Shown piece by piece: positions 31,348 through 40,668 of a stretch of 64,000 nt of DNA. Position 1 is the stretch's first letter. Each line of letters opens with the position of its first letter. Made by a program: the position numbers and the translations under genes. Origin of the DNA: Comamonadaceae bacterium (GTDB lineage: Bacteria; Pseudomonadota; Gammaproteobacteria; Burkholderiales; Burkholderiaceae_C); NCBI GenBank assembly GCA_027484105.1, contig JAIXUG010000002.1, positions 62,001 through 126,000 of the forward strand. The letters run 5' to 3'. Under the pieces are notes generated by a model. The model was not told the DNA's origin, searched no databases, and saw only the letters and a program-made list of their open reading frames with translations.

Positions 31348-32151
31348 TTAATTTGGCGGCTTAATTTGTGGCTTGGCCAAAAAATTCAAAATTTCGGAGG
31401 CCGCACACAGACCAAAGGTCGCCGTGACACTGACCACCGAACCATAGCCATGGCAATTGAGTGAGCCGTCGCCATCGACCGCGCATGAGGCGTCGGGAGG
31501 GGCCACGGACTCGCGGCTGAAGACACCAGAAACACCCATCCGCTGATCCCCTCGCGCCGCCTGGTGATGCTTGCGAAGTCGATAGCGCAACTGGGCCAAC
31601 AGCGGGTCGTGCGTGATCCGCGACAAATCGTCGATGTCCACTTTGTGAGCCATGCGTTTACCACCCGCAGCCCCCACGGTGATGAAGCCCACTTTTGTCA
31701 CCATGGCCCAATGGGCCAAAGCCACCTTGGCCTTGACTTGGTCACAGGCATCAATCAAGGCATCTGGCTGTTCTGACATCAATGCTGGCCAATTTTCCGG
31801 GCTGATAAAGTCATCGACCACATCGACTTGGCAATCCGGGTTGATCAAAGCAATACGGGCTTTCATCGCCAGCACTTTTGACTGCCCGGTGGTCACGCTG
31901 AGGGCGTGAATTTGCCGATTGATGTTGGACTCGGCAATATGGTCCATGTCGATCAAGGTCAGGCGCCCCACACCGGATCGCGCCAAAGCTTCCGCAGACC
32001 AAGACCCCACCCCACCCAAACCGACCACGGCCACGTGGGCTTGCCGAATACGCTGGGCACCGGAGACGCCATACAAGCGTTGCAGTCCACCAAAACGACG
32101 CTCGTCGGAGTCCTCAGAACTGGATGGGGCTGGCTTGGAGGTTTCGGGCAT
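31348..32151 (-). CDS. tcdA: tRNA threonylcarbamoyladenosine dehydratase
   Basis: A 267-residue E1-like/ThiF-family protein: a short disordered Ser/Pro N-terminus, the ATP-binding GLGGVGS (44-50), the acidic DMDHIAESNINRQ segment and the C-terminal part typical of TcdA/CsdL. It uses ATP to cyclise t6A37 to ct6A in ANN-reading tRNAs. It lies 41 bp after the YeeE-type sulfur transporter gene and immediately before tRNA-Lys on the same strand. In enterobacteria the neighbour is the CsdA-CsdE sulfur system, which is not seen here. Confidence 0.92.
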   Translation of the reverse strand: MPETSKPAPSSSEDSDERRFGGLQRLYGVSGAQRIRQAHVAVVGLGGVGSWSAEALARSGVGRLTLIDMDHIAESNINRQIHALSVTTGQSKVLAMKARIALINPDCQVDVVDDFISPENWPALMSEQPDALIDACDQVKAKVALAHWAMVTKVGFITVGAAGGKRMAHKVDIDDLSRITHDPLLAQLRYRLRKHHQAARGDQRMGVSGVFSRESVAPPDASCAVDGDGSLNCHGYGSVVSVTATFGLCAASEILNFLAKPQIKPPN

Positions 32152-32192
32152 GGTAGTTTAGGCGTTCGAGTGCTGAAAAATCTGCTGGAGCA

Positions 32193-33305
32193 TCAAGCGC
32201 GCCGCAGCTGCCAAAGCAATGCGATCCAAGCCCCCAGAAAAATGCCCATGACAGACAGGAGGCTGCCCACACTGAGCGTTGACAAGCCCGTCAAGCCTTG
32301 TCCAAAAGTACAGCCCATGGCCAATACCCCACCCAGACCCATCAATGAGCCTCCCACCAGGTGGCGCACAAAATCTGCTCGATCGGTGAAACTTTCCCAA
32401 CGAAATGAGCCTTGCAACAAGGCACTGGCACAGGACCCGCACAACACCCCAAGCACCGTGACCATGCCCAAGGTCAAACGCTTGCTGCCATCGCTGAAGT
32501 AAAGCAAGGCATCCAGCCAGTAGCCCACGGGCGCGGTGAAGCTCAGCGCCTCCATGCGCCCACTGTGCGTGGTCAAGAAAACAGGCTCCAAAGTCTCCGG
32601 GTGTTCGGCGACAAAGCCCCAAACGCCACTGAGCCACCAGAACGCCACCACCAGCAGGCCCAAACCGGCTCCCGTCACCCAATTGGACAGGGTGTTGAAT
32701 CGGCGATCACAAAGCACCCAAATGAAAAGCATCACAGCGACCACCGCGGCCGATACGCCAAGCGCATGGGGCAAGGCCAGGCCGGAGATCGAGGACAGCC
32801 ACTGACCGACAAAAGGGCCTTCCTGCAAATGGACTGCCACAGGGTCGATGTAATGGACTCGCCAAACTGCGGTCAATCCACGCATCGTGGCCAAACCAGC
32901 AACGGCCATGGCCAACAACACCACCAAGGATTTCAAATTACCCGCCCCCAATCGGACCAGCGATTTGCTGCTGCAACCCGAAGCCAACACCATGCCAACG
33001 CCAAACAAGGCCCCACCAGACAGGCCAGACAACCAAGTCAGTTGGTGGTTGGCATAGATGGTGTTCAATGGGCTGATCCACCCGGCTGCGACCATGGCAC
33101 CAAAACCCAAAATGGCCACCGCAAGGGCCAGGGCCCATTGGCGAAGGCGCGTGGCATCGCGCATGACCACCCAGTCACTGATGGCCCCCATGGTGCAAAA
33201 ATGACCCCGGTGAATCCAGACGCCCGTCCAAAAGGACAAGACGAAACCGAGGGTCCAAATTTGAACCTTCAGTCCCTGAAGTTCATCGAGCGACATGAGT
33301 TGCAT
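32193..33305 (-). CDS. YeeE/YedE-family (TsuA-like) sulfur-compound transporter
   Basis: A 370-residue polytopic membrane protein with about ten hydrophobic segments and the conserved cysteines of the family: HFCTMGAISD (early), LASGCSSKS (middle) and AMGCTFGQG (late), placed in an inverted repeat as in thiosulfate transporter TsuA. It likely imports thiosulfate or a related sulfur compound. No TusA-like partner gene lies next to it. It follows cpoB by 6 bp and precedes tcdA, an odd neighbourhood for a sulfur transporter. Confidence 0.85.
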   Translation of the reverse strand: MQLMSLDELQGLKVQIWTLGFVLSFWTGVWIHRGHFCTMGAISDWVVMRDATRLRQWALALAVAILGFGAMVAAGWISPLNTIYANHQLTWLSGLSGGALFGVGMVLASGCSSKSLVRLGAGNLKSLVVLLAMAVAGLATMRGLTAVWRVHYIDPVAVHLQEGPFVGQWLSSISGLALPHALGVSAAVVAVMLFIWVLCDRRFNTLSNWVTGAGLGLLVVAFWWLSGVWGFVAEHPETLEPVFLTTHSGRMEALSFTAPVGYWLDALLYFSDGSKRLTLGMVTVLGVLCGSCASALLQGSFRWESFTDRADFVRHLVGGSLMGLGGVLAMGCTFGQGLTGLSTLSVGSLLSVMGIFLGAWIALLWQLRRA

Positions 33306-33311
33306 GCCGCA

Positions 33312-34130
33312 TCAGCGCAGACGGCTCAATCGCTCACGTGCCGTGCCTGCTGTTTCAGAAGCAGGATGGGCTTTGATCAGGTCTTCCAATGTTTTTCGAG
33401 CACCTTTGAGGTCCTTGAGTTCCACTTGAACATTGGAAATGGCCAACATGGCTTCGGCTGCTCGCGGATGCGAGGGCGACTCGGTCAACAAGCGCTGAAA
33501 ATTCGTCATCGCCTCTCGGTAAGCCTTGTTGGCGTACTGGGCATTGCCCAACCAAAAAAGAACCGAGGGCAAATAAGCGCTTTGAGGATGGCGCAGCAAG
33601 AAAGCGCCCAAGGCCGATTGCGCTGCCACAAAGTCGGCCTGGCGAAACAGCCCCATGGCGCGGTCAAAATCGGCCTTCTCAGCCGGATCCACCATGACCT
33701 CACGGCCATCCATGTTGACACGCACGGGTTCGAAACGACGCAAGCGGTCGTCCACACTGGACAAAACATCTCTTTGCCGGAGTTGAAGTTCGGTCAAATC
33801 CCTGGCAAGGCGCTCTTGCGCCCCCAGGCTTTGGGCCAATTCCGCGCGCAGTTTGTCAATTTGCGCTTGCAAATCGAGCAAAGCCGAACGCAGTTGCGTC
33901 ACAGCCTGGTTGATTTGTTGGTTTTGCTGTTGGCTCTGTTGCTGGACAGCTTGTTCAACCAGGGTTCTGTTGGCAATTTGAGATTGTTCCAAGCGCTGGC
34001 GAAGGTCCAATATGGCCCGGCGCGCTTCGTCATCACCGAACAAAGCAGCCTGAGCGCTCCCCCCCCATAAAGCTGCAAGAAGAAACAAAACAAAGCTGGA
34101 TTGTTTCAATCCCAAAACGGCTTGAGTCAT
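33312..34130 (-). CDS. cpoB: Cell division coordinator CpoB (YbgF)
   Basis: A 272-residue periplasmic protein with a signal peptide (hydrophobic core FVLFLLAALWGG, cut after AQA), an N-terminal coiled coil rich in Gln and Arg and a C-terminal TPR domain of about 120 residues. CpoB coordinates peptidoglycan synthesis with Tol-driven outer-membrane constriction. The start is the ATG at 34130, preceded by GAGG 7 bases upstream; the frame can be opened to a TTG at 34142 inside pal, but that TTG overlaps the ribosome-binding site. Confidence 0.9.
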   Translation of the reverse strand: MTQAVLGLKQSSFVLFLLAALWGGSAQAALFGDDEARRAILDLRQRLEQSQIANRTLVEQAVQQQSQQQNQQINQAVTQLRSALLDLQAQIDKLRAELAQSLGAQERLARDLTELQLRQRDVLSSVDDRLRRFEPVRVNMDGREVMVDPAEKADFDRAMGLFRQADFVAAQSALGAFLLRHPQSAYLPSVLFWLGNAQYANKAYREAMTNFQRLLTESPSHPRAAEAMLAISNVQVELKDLKGARKTLEDLIKAHPASETAGTARERLSRLR

Positions 34131-34138
34131 GTCAGACC

Positions 34139-34699
34139 TCAATAGCGGATTTCAACGCGGCGGTTTTTCGCTTGGTCGATGTCAGAGCCACCCTCCGACA
34201 ACAGCTTTTCTTTGCCAAAACTCACCGCTTCCAGCTGGGATTCAGGCACGCCCAACAGGCTCAAAGCCTGGCGAACGGCATCCGCACGCTTTTGGCCCAA
34301 GGCCAAGTTGTATTCACGACCACCGCGGTCATCGGTGTGGCCTTCCAAGCTGGCTTTGCGTTGCTTGTTCGCCTGCAGAAACTGGGCATGTGAAGCGATG
34401 ACGGGACGGGCCTCAGGCCGAATGACGAAGCTGTCATAGTCAAAAAAGACCACGTGCGCCACACCCACTGGGCCTTGGCCTGGGGCCTTGGATTCCACAG
34501 AAACGGTGGGCATCCCGGTTTGTGCGCCGCCTTGACCGGCACCCACACCTTGTACCGCCACACCCGAGCCCGAACCCGTACCGGCCCTTGTCGATGTCGC
34601 CGCCCTGTCCTCCACCGGGACTTCATCGAGCTTCACCCCCGAGGCACACCCCGCCAACAAGACGCAAACCAACAAAACAGACCCCATTTGCTTTTTCAT
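34139..34699 (-). CDS. pal: Peptidoglycan-associated lipoprotein Pal
   Basis: A 186-residue lipoprotein: lipobox LAGC with Cys18, a Gly/Ser-rich linker (about 45-80) and an OmpA-like domain (about 85-186) with the peptidoglycan-binding pattern GHTDDRGGREYN. It links the outer membrane to the cell wall and interacts with TolB. The ATG at 34699 is chosen because it gives a clean lipoprotein signal and follows GAGG; the frame is open 22 codons further upstream. It sits 34 bp after tolB. Confidence 0.95.
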   Translation of the reverse strand: MKKQMGSVLLVCVLLAGCASGVKLDEVPVEDRAATSTRAGTGSGSGVAVQGVGAGQGGAQTGMPTVSVESKAPGQGPVGVAHVVFFDYDSFVIRPEARPVIASHAQFLQANKQRKASLEGHTDDRGGREYNLALGQKRADAVRQALSLLGVPESQLEAVSFGKEKLLSEGGSDIDQAKNRRVEIRY

Positions 34700-34733
34700 A
34701 TACAACCTCGTGGAATAAAAACCGGAAAAAATC

Positions 34734-36026
34734 TCATGGTCGCGACGGACCCCAATGGGGCTCACGCAGATCGCCCACTTGCCCTGACAAACGGGCTTTG
34801 ATCCGCCCGTCCAGTGTCGTGGTCATCAGGGCCTCTCCGCCCTGCTGCGTGGCATAGACCAACAAACGGCTGTTGGGCGCAAAACTGGGTCGTTCATCGG
34901 CGTTGGTATCGGTCAATGCGCTGGTTTGACCCGAGGCCAAATCCATCACATGAAGTTTGAACCCGGCTCCCGTGCGGGACACATAGGCCATCCAGCGGCC
35001 ATCCGGACTCAGAGCGGGTGAAATGTTGTAAGTGCCATTGAAGGTCACACGTTCGACCGCCCCGCCTGAGGCGGGCATTTTGTAAATTTGCGGGTTGCCA
35101 CCACGGTCGCTGACAAAGTACAAGGTCTGACCGTCGGGGGAAAAGGCTGGCTCCGTGTTGATGCTCCCACTGGTCAATCGCTGGGGCTCTCCCCCTTGCA
35201 AAGACACCCGCCAGAGTTGCGAGCCGCCATCGCGACTCAAGGTGGCCACGATGGAGCGGCCATCAGCCGACCAAGCCGGGGCACTGTTGGACCCTTTGAA
35301 ATTGGCGATCTCGCGGCGCTGACCCGTTGCCAACTCATGGACATAAACCACCGGTTTGCGATTTTCAAACGAGACATAAGCCAAGTGACTGCCACTGGGC
35401 GACCATGAGGGAGAAATGATGGGCTCAGGGCTGTTGATGGCGGAACGCGCGCCCTCCCCATCGGAATCGGCCACCCACAGACTGTAGCGCCCCCCCGACT
35501 TGGTCACATAAGTGATGCGCGAAGTGAACAAGCCTGGCGTGCCCGTCAATTGCTGGTAAACCCAATCGGACAATCGGTGTGCAGACAAGCGCAAGTCCGC
35601 AGCACCCACAGTGTCCCTGAAATCGGCTTTTTCTTGGCCTTTGACCACATCCCAAAGGCGAGCACGCACATCGAAACGGCCATCGGCCAAGCGGGTCACT
35701 GAGCCCGCCAGCAAGGCCTCTGCTGAGGTCGCGCGCACAGAAGTCCAATCGGGTCGACTCATTTCATCCAGGACCCAATTGCCAGTGGGCAAGGGCTTGA
35801 TCTGACCCGTCCGGGATAAATTGGCCTGCACAATCGAGGACAACTTCTGAGGGGATTGAGCTTCTGCCTTGAAAGGCGTGACCAAAATGGGCAATTGGGT
35901 CAAACCCACACCGGTGACTTCCACCCTGAATTGAGCCCATGCAGAAGTACTCAAAACCGAGAAGAAGACAAGACTCAACAGCCAACCCAAGCAACGTGCA
36001 GAAGAGTTAAACAGGTTCATGTGCAT
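34734..36026 (-). CDS. tolB: Tol-Pal system beta-propeller protein TolB
   Basis: A 430-residue periplasmic protein: signal peptide with a likely cut after AWA, an N-terminal alpha/beta domain and a C-terminal six-bladed propeller with repeated WSPSG, WSADG and SPDG motifs. TolB binds Pal and is recycled by TolA. The two possible ATGs (36026 and 36020) are 2 codons apart and cannot be separated. Upstream lies the divergent msbA gene, so tolQ, tolR and tolA are not in the usual place before it. Confidence 0.95.
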   Translation of the reverse strand: MHMNLFNSSARCLGWLLSLVFFSVLSTSAWAQFRVEVTGVGLTQLPILVTPFKAEAQSPQKLSSIVQANLSRTGQIKPLPTGNWVLDEMSRPDWTSVRATSAEALLAGSVTRLADGRFDVRARLWDVVKGQEKADFRDTVGAADLRLSAHRLSDWVYQQLTGTPGLFTSRITYVTKSGGRYSLWVADSDGEGARSAINSPEPIISPSWSPSGSHLAYVSFENRKPVVYVHELATGQRREIANFKGSNSAPAWSADGRSIVATLSRDGGSQLWRVSLQGGEPQRLTSGSINTEPAFSPDGQTLYFVSDRGGNPQIYKMPASGGAVERVTFNGTYNISPALSPDGRWMAYVSRTGAGFKLHVMDLASGQTSALTDTNADERPSFAPNSRLLVYATQQGGEALMTTTLDGRIKARLSGQVGDLREPHWGPSRP

Positions 36027-36212
36027 CCACGATCAGGGGGACCCTTGAAAGAATCAATCCTACATTCACTCATGCGCCAATTCTAACGGTGCGCCTGATC
36101 GTTTCCTGTGACACACCACACGGGCCTGCGGCTGGTGGACGGGCACATTTCGGGCCAGCCTGCGATTCCAGCATCCAGGCCTCCCAGATTGACCTGCTTA
36201 CAATCAGAAAAC

Positions 36213-38018
36213 ATGCCTGCACACCCCCCCTCTCCTCCTCTGGATGCTCAGCAACCGAGCATTCCTCAACGCCTGCTGCGCTTGAAACCCTATTTCATGC
36301 GCGAGAAATGGGTCTGGATGCTGGCGATGGGTGCCACCCTCGTGGCGGCTTTGACCGAGCCCTTGATACCGGCCTTGTTTCAGCCTTTGCTGGACAACGG
36401 CTTTACAGGCAATCAGTTGCCTCTGTGGGCGATCCCTTTGGCCGTGATTGGCTTGTTCACTTTGCGTGGCATGGCCCATTTCGTGGCGCAATACGCTTTG
36501 GCCAGGGTGACGAACGACGGCATGGAGCAATTGCGCAGCGACCTGTTTGCCAAGCTGGTCAGAGCCGATTTGTCCTTGTTCAGGCGTCAATCGGCCAGCG
36601 CCTTGGCCAATACCGTGGTGTACGAAGTTCAAATCGGTGCTGCGCAGTTGGTCTCAGCGCTGATTGGGCTGACCCGCGATGGCTTGACCCTCTTGGCCTT
36701 GGTGGGCTATTTGATGTGGCTCAACTGGCAACTCACACTGGTGGTCTTCACCGTGGCCCCGGGGCTGAGTTGGATCATGAAAGTTTTGTCTCGGCGTCTG
36801 TATGGCTTGACCAAAGAAAGCCAAAAAGCCACCGACGATTTGGCCTATGTGGTGGAAGAAAATGTCTTGGCTCACCGCATGGTTCGCTTGCACGGGGCCC
36901 ATGACCAACAAATGGGCCGCTTCAATGCCCTGGGGCAAAGGTTGCGGCGATTGGCCCTCAAGTCCACGGCAGCGTCAGCGGCCATGACGCCCTTGACCCA
37001 AATCATGGCCGCCATCGCCTTGTCCCTGGTGTTGGTGATTGCCCTGATTCAAAGCCAAGCACCAGGATCCGGGGCCACGGTGGGCGGTTTTGTGGCGTTC
37101 ATCACGGCCATGCTGATGCTGATCGCCCCCATCAAAAGGCTGGCAGACGTGGCCAACCCCATCACCCGCGGCCTGGCGGCGCTCGAGCGGGGCTTGGCCT
37201 TGTTACACGACACCCCCGAAGAGAGCCAGGGACAGCACCGGGCCGAACGTGCCCATGGTGCCATTGAATGGCAAGACGTGACCGTGCAATTTGGCCCTGA
37301 GGATACTCCCGCGTTGTCGCACATCAGCCTGTCGGTCAAGCCGGGTGAAACGGTGGCCCTGGTCGGTACATCCGGGGCTGGGAAAACCACTTTGATCCAG
37401 CTCTTGCCACGGTTTTTGAACCCCACAAGCGGCGAGGTCCTGCTCGATGGGGTGCCATTGGCGCAATGGCATTTGGGCAGCCTGCGAAACCAACTGGCCA
37501 TGGTCAGCCAGGATGTGATCATGCTCAATGACAGCCTGGCGGCCAATGTGAGCTTGGGACAGGCACCCGACAAAGACAAAGTCCAGCGCTGCCTGGAAGC
37601 GGCCAATTTATGGCGGCATGTGCAAACCCTGCCCCAAGGCATGGACACGGATTTGGGGCACAACGCCAACCAGCTCTCAGGCGGTCAACGCCAACGCCTG
37701 GCCATCGCCAGAGCCTTGTACAAAGATGCACCCATTTTGATTTTGGACGAGGCCACTTCCGCCCTGGACAACGAGTCTGAGCGCTTGGTGCAAGAAGCCT
37801 TGCAACGCCTCATGCAAGGCCGCACCACCTTGATCGTGGCGCACCGCTTGTCCACCATCGAACACGCTGATCGCGTGATCGTGATGGCGCAAGGCCGCAT
37901 TGTGGAGCAAGGCACACCTGCACAGTTGCTGGCCAATGGGGGGGCTTATGCGCGCTTGCACCACCGTGGAGAGTGGTCCGGGGATGCCGAGAGCGCAGAC
38001 GACGCCGCCCGCGCTTGA
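36213..38018 (+). CDS. msbA: Lipid A export ATP-binding/permease MsbA
   Basis: A 601-residue half-transporter: six membrane helices in the first 330 residues, then an ABC ATPase with GTSGAGKTT (385-393), LSGGQRQR (488-495) and ILDEATSALD. It flips lipid A-core across the inner membrane and so works upstream of the LptFG exporter encoded at 13331-15543. The start is the ATG of MPAHPPS; the open frame continues 35 codons upstream through the tolB promoter region and is not used. It ends 6 bp from the rng stop, convergent and with no visible terminator between. Confidence 0.93.
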   Translation: MPAHPPSPPLDAQQPSIPQRLLRLKPYFMREKWVWMLAMGATLVAALTEPLIPALFQPLLDNGFTGNQLPLWAIPLAVIGLFTLRGMAHFVAQYALARVTNDGMEQLRSDLFAKLVRADLSLFRRQSASALANTVVYEVQIGAAQLVSALIGLTRDGLTLLALVGYLMWLNWQLTLVVFTVAPGLSWIMKVLSRRLYGLTKESQKATDDLAYVVEENVLAHRMVRLHGAHDQQMGRFNALGQRLRRLALKSTAASAAMTPLTQIMAAIALSLVLVIALIQSQAPGSGATVGGFVAFITAMLMLIAPIKRLADVANPITRGLAALERGLALLHDTPEESQGQHRAERAHGAIEWQDVTVQFGPEDTPALSHISLSVKPGETVALVGTSGAGKTTLIQLLPRFLNPTSGEVLLDGVPLAQWHLGSLRNQLAMVSQDVIMLNDSLAANVSLGQAPDKDKVQRCLEAANLWRHVQTLPQGMDTDLGHNANQLSGGQRQRLAIARALYKDAPILILDEATSALDNESERLVQEALQRLMQGRTTLIVAHRLSTIEHADRVIVMAQGRIVEQGTPAQLLANGGAYARLHHRGEWSGDAESADDAARA

Positions 38019-38024
38019 GGCGAT

Positions 38025-39506
38025 TCAAATCAGGACAATGTCGTACTGTTCGGGCCCCATGCCCGATTCCACCTGAAGGGAAATCGGCTTGGCAATGAAG
38101 TCCGACAGGCCCGCCAAATGCTGGCTTTCCTCGTCTTGCAGCATGTCAATCACGGCAGAGCCTGCCACCACCCTGAACTCTCGCGGGTTGAATTGACGCG
38201 CTTCTCGCAAGATTTCACGCAAGATGTCATAGGCCACCGAACGCGGCGTTTTGACGATGCCCTTGCCCTGGCAACTCGGGCAAGGTTCACACAACATGTG
38301 GGCCAATGAATCGCGGGTGCGCTTGCGCGTCATCTCCAGCAGACCCAAGGACGAAAAGCCGCCAGATGAGGTTTTGACCCGGTCTCGGGCCAACTGCTTG
38401 CGAAACTCGGACAAAACCGCCTCTTGGTGGTCGGCACGGGCCATGTCGATGAAGTCAGCAATGATGATGCCACCCAGGTTGCGCAAACGAAGTTGGCGCG
38501 CAATGGCCTGCGCAGCCTCCAGATTGGTTTTGAAAATCGTGTCTTCAAAATTGCGCGCACCGACATAAGCACCCGTGTTCACATCGACCGTGGTCAACGC
38601 CTCGGTCTGGTCGATGATCAGGTAGCCGCCCGATTTCAGGTCCACCCGGCGCCCCAAGGCCTTGGCAATTTCCTCGTCGACCGCGTACAAGTCAAAAATG
38701 GGCCGCTCGCCCTTGTAAAGCTGCAAACGCTCGGCGGCTTTGGGCATGAATTCGCGGCCAAAAGCTTCCAGCTTGGCGAATTGCTCTTGCGAGTCGATGC
38801 GGATGCTTTGGGTGGTCTCCCCAACCAAATCGCGCAGCACGCGTTGCAGCAGTGTCAGGTCCTGATGCAACAAGGACGCCGGCGGCAATCGCACCGAGGC
38901 TTCCTTGATGCGCGCCCAGGTCTTGCGCAGGTAGGCGATGTCGTCTTGCAACTCTTCATCGCTGGAGTCTTCTGCGTTGGTGCGCAAAATGAAGCCACCT
39001 CCGGCAGGTCCCACCAAAGCCTGCAGCCTTTGGCGCAGGGCATCGCGCTGCTCCAGCGGGATTTTTTGCGACACGCCAATGTGATCGTCTTGCGGCAGGA
39101 ACACCAGATGCCGACCCGCAATGCTGATTTGCGTGGACAGGCGGGCGCCCTTGGTGCCCATCGGGTCCTTGATGACCTGCACCATGAGGGCACGGCCTTC
39201 GAACACCTGCTTTTCAATCGGCACCAGCGGCTGACCGGTGCGGGCGGCGGCCGCCTCACCTTCGGCATGTTTTTGCCAGACATCGGCCACGTGCAAAAAA
39301 GCCGCCTTGTCCAGGCCGATGTCAATGAACGCCGATTGCATGCCAGGCAAAACGCGGGCCACTTTACCCAGGTACACATTGCCCACGAGGCCACGCTCCA
39401 GGGTGCGCTCCAGATGTAACTCTTGTACGGCACCCAACTCGACCACGGCCACACGGGTTTCCTGGGGGGACCAATTGACCAGAATATCTTGTTGCATCGC
39501 AATCAT
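38025..39506 (-). CDS. rng: Ribonuclease G
   Basis: A 493-residue RNase E/G family endonuclease in the short, RNase G form: an S1 RNA-binding domain (about 40-125), the 5'-sensor and RNase H-like region, a DNase I-like catalytic domain with VDVNTGAYVG and IIADFIDM, a zinc-link CEPCPSC and a small C-terminal domain. It matures 16S rRNA 5' ends and degrades some mRNAs. It lacks the long scaffold tail of RNase E. The start is the first ATG (39506); a second ATG three codons later is equally possible, and neither has a strong ribosome-binding site. Confidence 0.94.
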   Translation of the reverse strand: MIAMQQDILVNWSPQETRVAVVELGAVQELHLERTLERGLVGNVYLGKVARVLPGMQSAFIDIGLDKAAFLHVADVWQKHAEGEAAAARTGQPLVPIEKQVFEGRALMVQVIKDPMGTKGARLSTQISIAGRHLVFLPQDDHIGVSQKIPLEQRDALRQRLQALVGPAGGGFILRTNAEDSSDEELQDDIAYLRKTWARIKEASVRLPPASLLHQDLTLLQRVLRDLVGETTQSIRIDSQEQFAKLEAFGREFMPKAAERLQLYKGERPIFDLYAVDEEIAKALGRRVDLKSGGYLIIDQTEALTTVDVNTGAYVGARNFEDTIFKTNLEAAQAIARQLRLRNLGGIIIADFIDMARADHQEAVLSEFRKQLARDRVKTSSGGFSSLGLLEMTRKRTRDSLAHMLCEPCPSCQGKGIVKTPRSVAYDILREILREARQFNPREFRVVAGSAVIDMLQDEESQHLAGLSDFIAKPISLQVESGMGPEQYDIVLI

Positions 39507-39595
39507 TGAATGAAAAAACAGGTGGACATGCCACAGTAGAAAAACAGCTTTGCCGCGCTGTGTCAGAGCCTACAGGCGAGCCTGAACACCGGCTT

Positions 39596-40198
39596 TCAAC
39601 AGCGCACGCCCAGCGCGCGCAGCAAGGCAGCGGTCTCAAACAACGGCAAGCCCATGATGCCTGAATAACTGCCCCGGATCTGTTCAATATGGGCAGCCGC
39701 CCTGCCCTGCACCCCATAGGCACCTGCCTTTCCCATGGGCTCACCACTGTCCACATAGGCCTTGATTTGGGCTGTCGTCATGGGGGCAAAACGCACCCAG
39801 GACTCGGACACTGCCGACACCCGCTTGGCCCCCTTTTGCACGGCCACTGCGGTCAACACACGGTGGCTTTGACCCGACAAGCGCTGCAAGATCCGCACCG
39901 CATCGGCTGCATCCACAGGCTTGCCCAAAATGGTTCGACCCAAGCACACCGTGGTGTCGGCGCACAACACAGGGGCAGCTGCCAGACCCTGACGCTTCCA
40001 GCGCTGGACCGCGGCATCGAGCTTGTGGTCCGTGACCCGCGCCACGTAACGCGCAGGCGGTTCACCACCGCGCACGTCTTCCAAAGACTCGGCGTCCTCG
40101 TCAGGCCCGGCCAGCAGCAGTTGGTGGGACACACCGAGTTGGTCAAGCAACTGACTGCGTCGGGGACTTTGAGAGGCGAGGTAGATGAAGTCGCTCAT
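39596..40198 (-). CDS. maf: Maf-family nucleoside triphosphate pyrophosphatase
   Basis: A 200-residue Maf protein with the N-terminal [10 protein letters not shown] motif, CADTTVCLG in the middle and a C-terminal [19 protein letters not shown] segment. These enzymes hydrolyse modified or canonical dTTP/UTP-type nucleotides to monophosphates. The YhdE versus YceF subtype is best fitted to YhdE but not certain. The start overlaps the rlmH stop by 4 bases; the gap to rng is 89 bp. Confidence 0.93.
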   Translation of the reverse strand: MSDFIYLASQSPRRSQLLDQLGVSHQLLLAGPDEDAESLEDVRGGEPPARYVARVTDHKLDAAVQRWKRQGLAAAPVLCADTTVCLGRTILGKPVDAADAVRILQRLSGQSHRVLTAVAVQKGAKRVSAVSESWVRFAPMTTAQIKAYVDSGEPMGKAGAYGVQGRAAAHIEQIRGSYSGIMGLPLFETAALLRALGVRC

Positions 40199-40662
40199 TC
40201 GCGGTGGTAGGGGTGATTGGCGTTGATGGACCAGGCGCGGTAGAGCTGCTCGATCAAAAGCACCCGGGCCATGGCGTGGGGCAAAGTCATGTCCGACAAG
40301 CGGATGCGCTCGTGTGCGGCTTGCCTGAATTCTGGTTCGAGCCCGTCGGGGCCGCCAATGACCAAGGCCACATCGTCACCGCCCAGCTGCCAACTGGTCA
40401 GCCGGGCAGCCAGGGCCTGGGTGGTCAGGTTGGTGCCCCGCTCGTCGAGCACCACGATGCGGGTGCCACGCGGAATGGCCGCTTCGATGCGCTGGCGCTC
40501 GGCCGCGTACAGGTTGGGCAGGGTTTTGGAGCCCCGGGGCTCGGTTTTCACCGTTTTGAGCTCAACCTTGAGCTCAGGTGGAAAACGTTTGGCATAGTCA
40601 TCCCAGGCTGTCTGAGCCCAGTCCGGCACACGCAGGCCGACCGCAACGATCAGCAGCTTCAT
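40195..40662 (-). CDS. rlmH: 23S rRNA (pseudouridine1915-N3)-methyltransferase RlmH
   Basis: A 155-residue SPOUT methyltransferase of exactly the family length, with [15 protein letters not shown], the knot segment LVIGGPDGL and the C-terminal [17 protein letters not shown]. It methylates pseudouridine 1915 in helix 69 of the assembled 70S ribosome. It lies 6 bp after rsfS, a pairing conserved across bacteria. Confidence 0.97.
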   Translation of the reverse strand: MKLLIVAVGLRVPDWAQTAWDDYAKRFPPELKVELKTVKTEPRGSKTLPNLYAAERQRIEAAIPRGTRIVVLDERGTNLTTQALAARLTSWQLGGDDVALVIGGPDGLEPEFRQAAHERIRLSDMTLPHAMARVLLIEQLYRAWSINANHPYHRE

Positions 40663-40668
40663 GCAGGA

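Noticed and set aside
32412..34070. 552-codon plus-strand frame across yeeE and cpoB
   Set aside because: Gln/His-rich shadow translation spanning two real genes and their junction.
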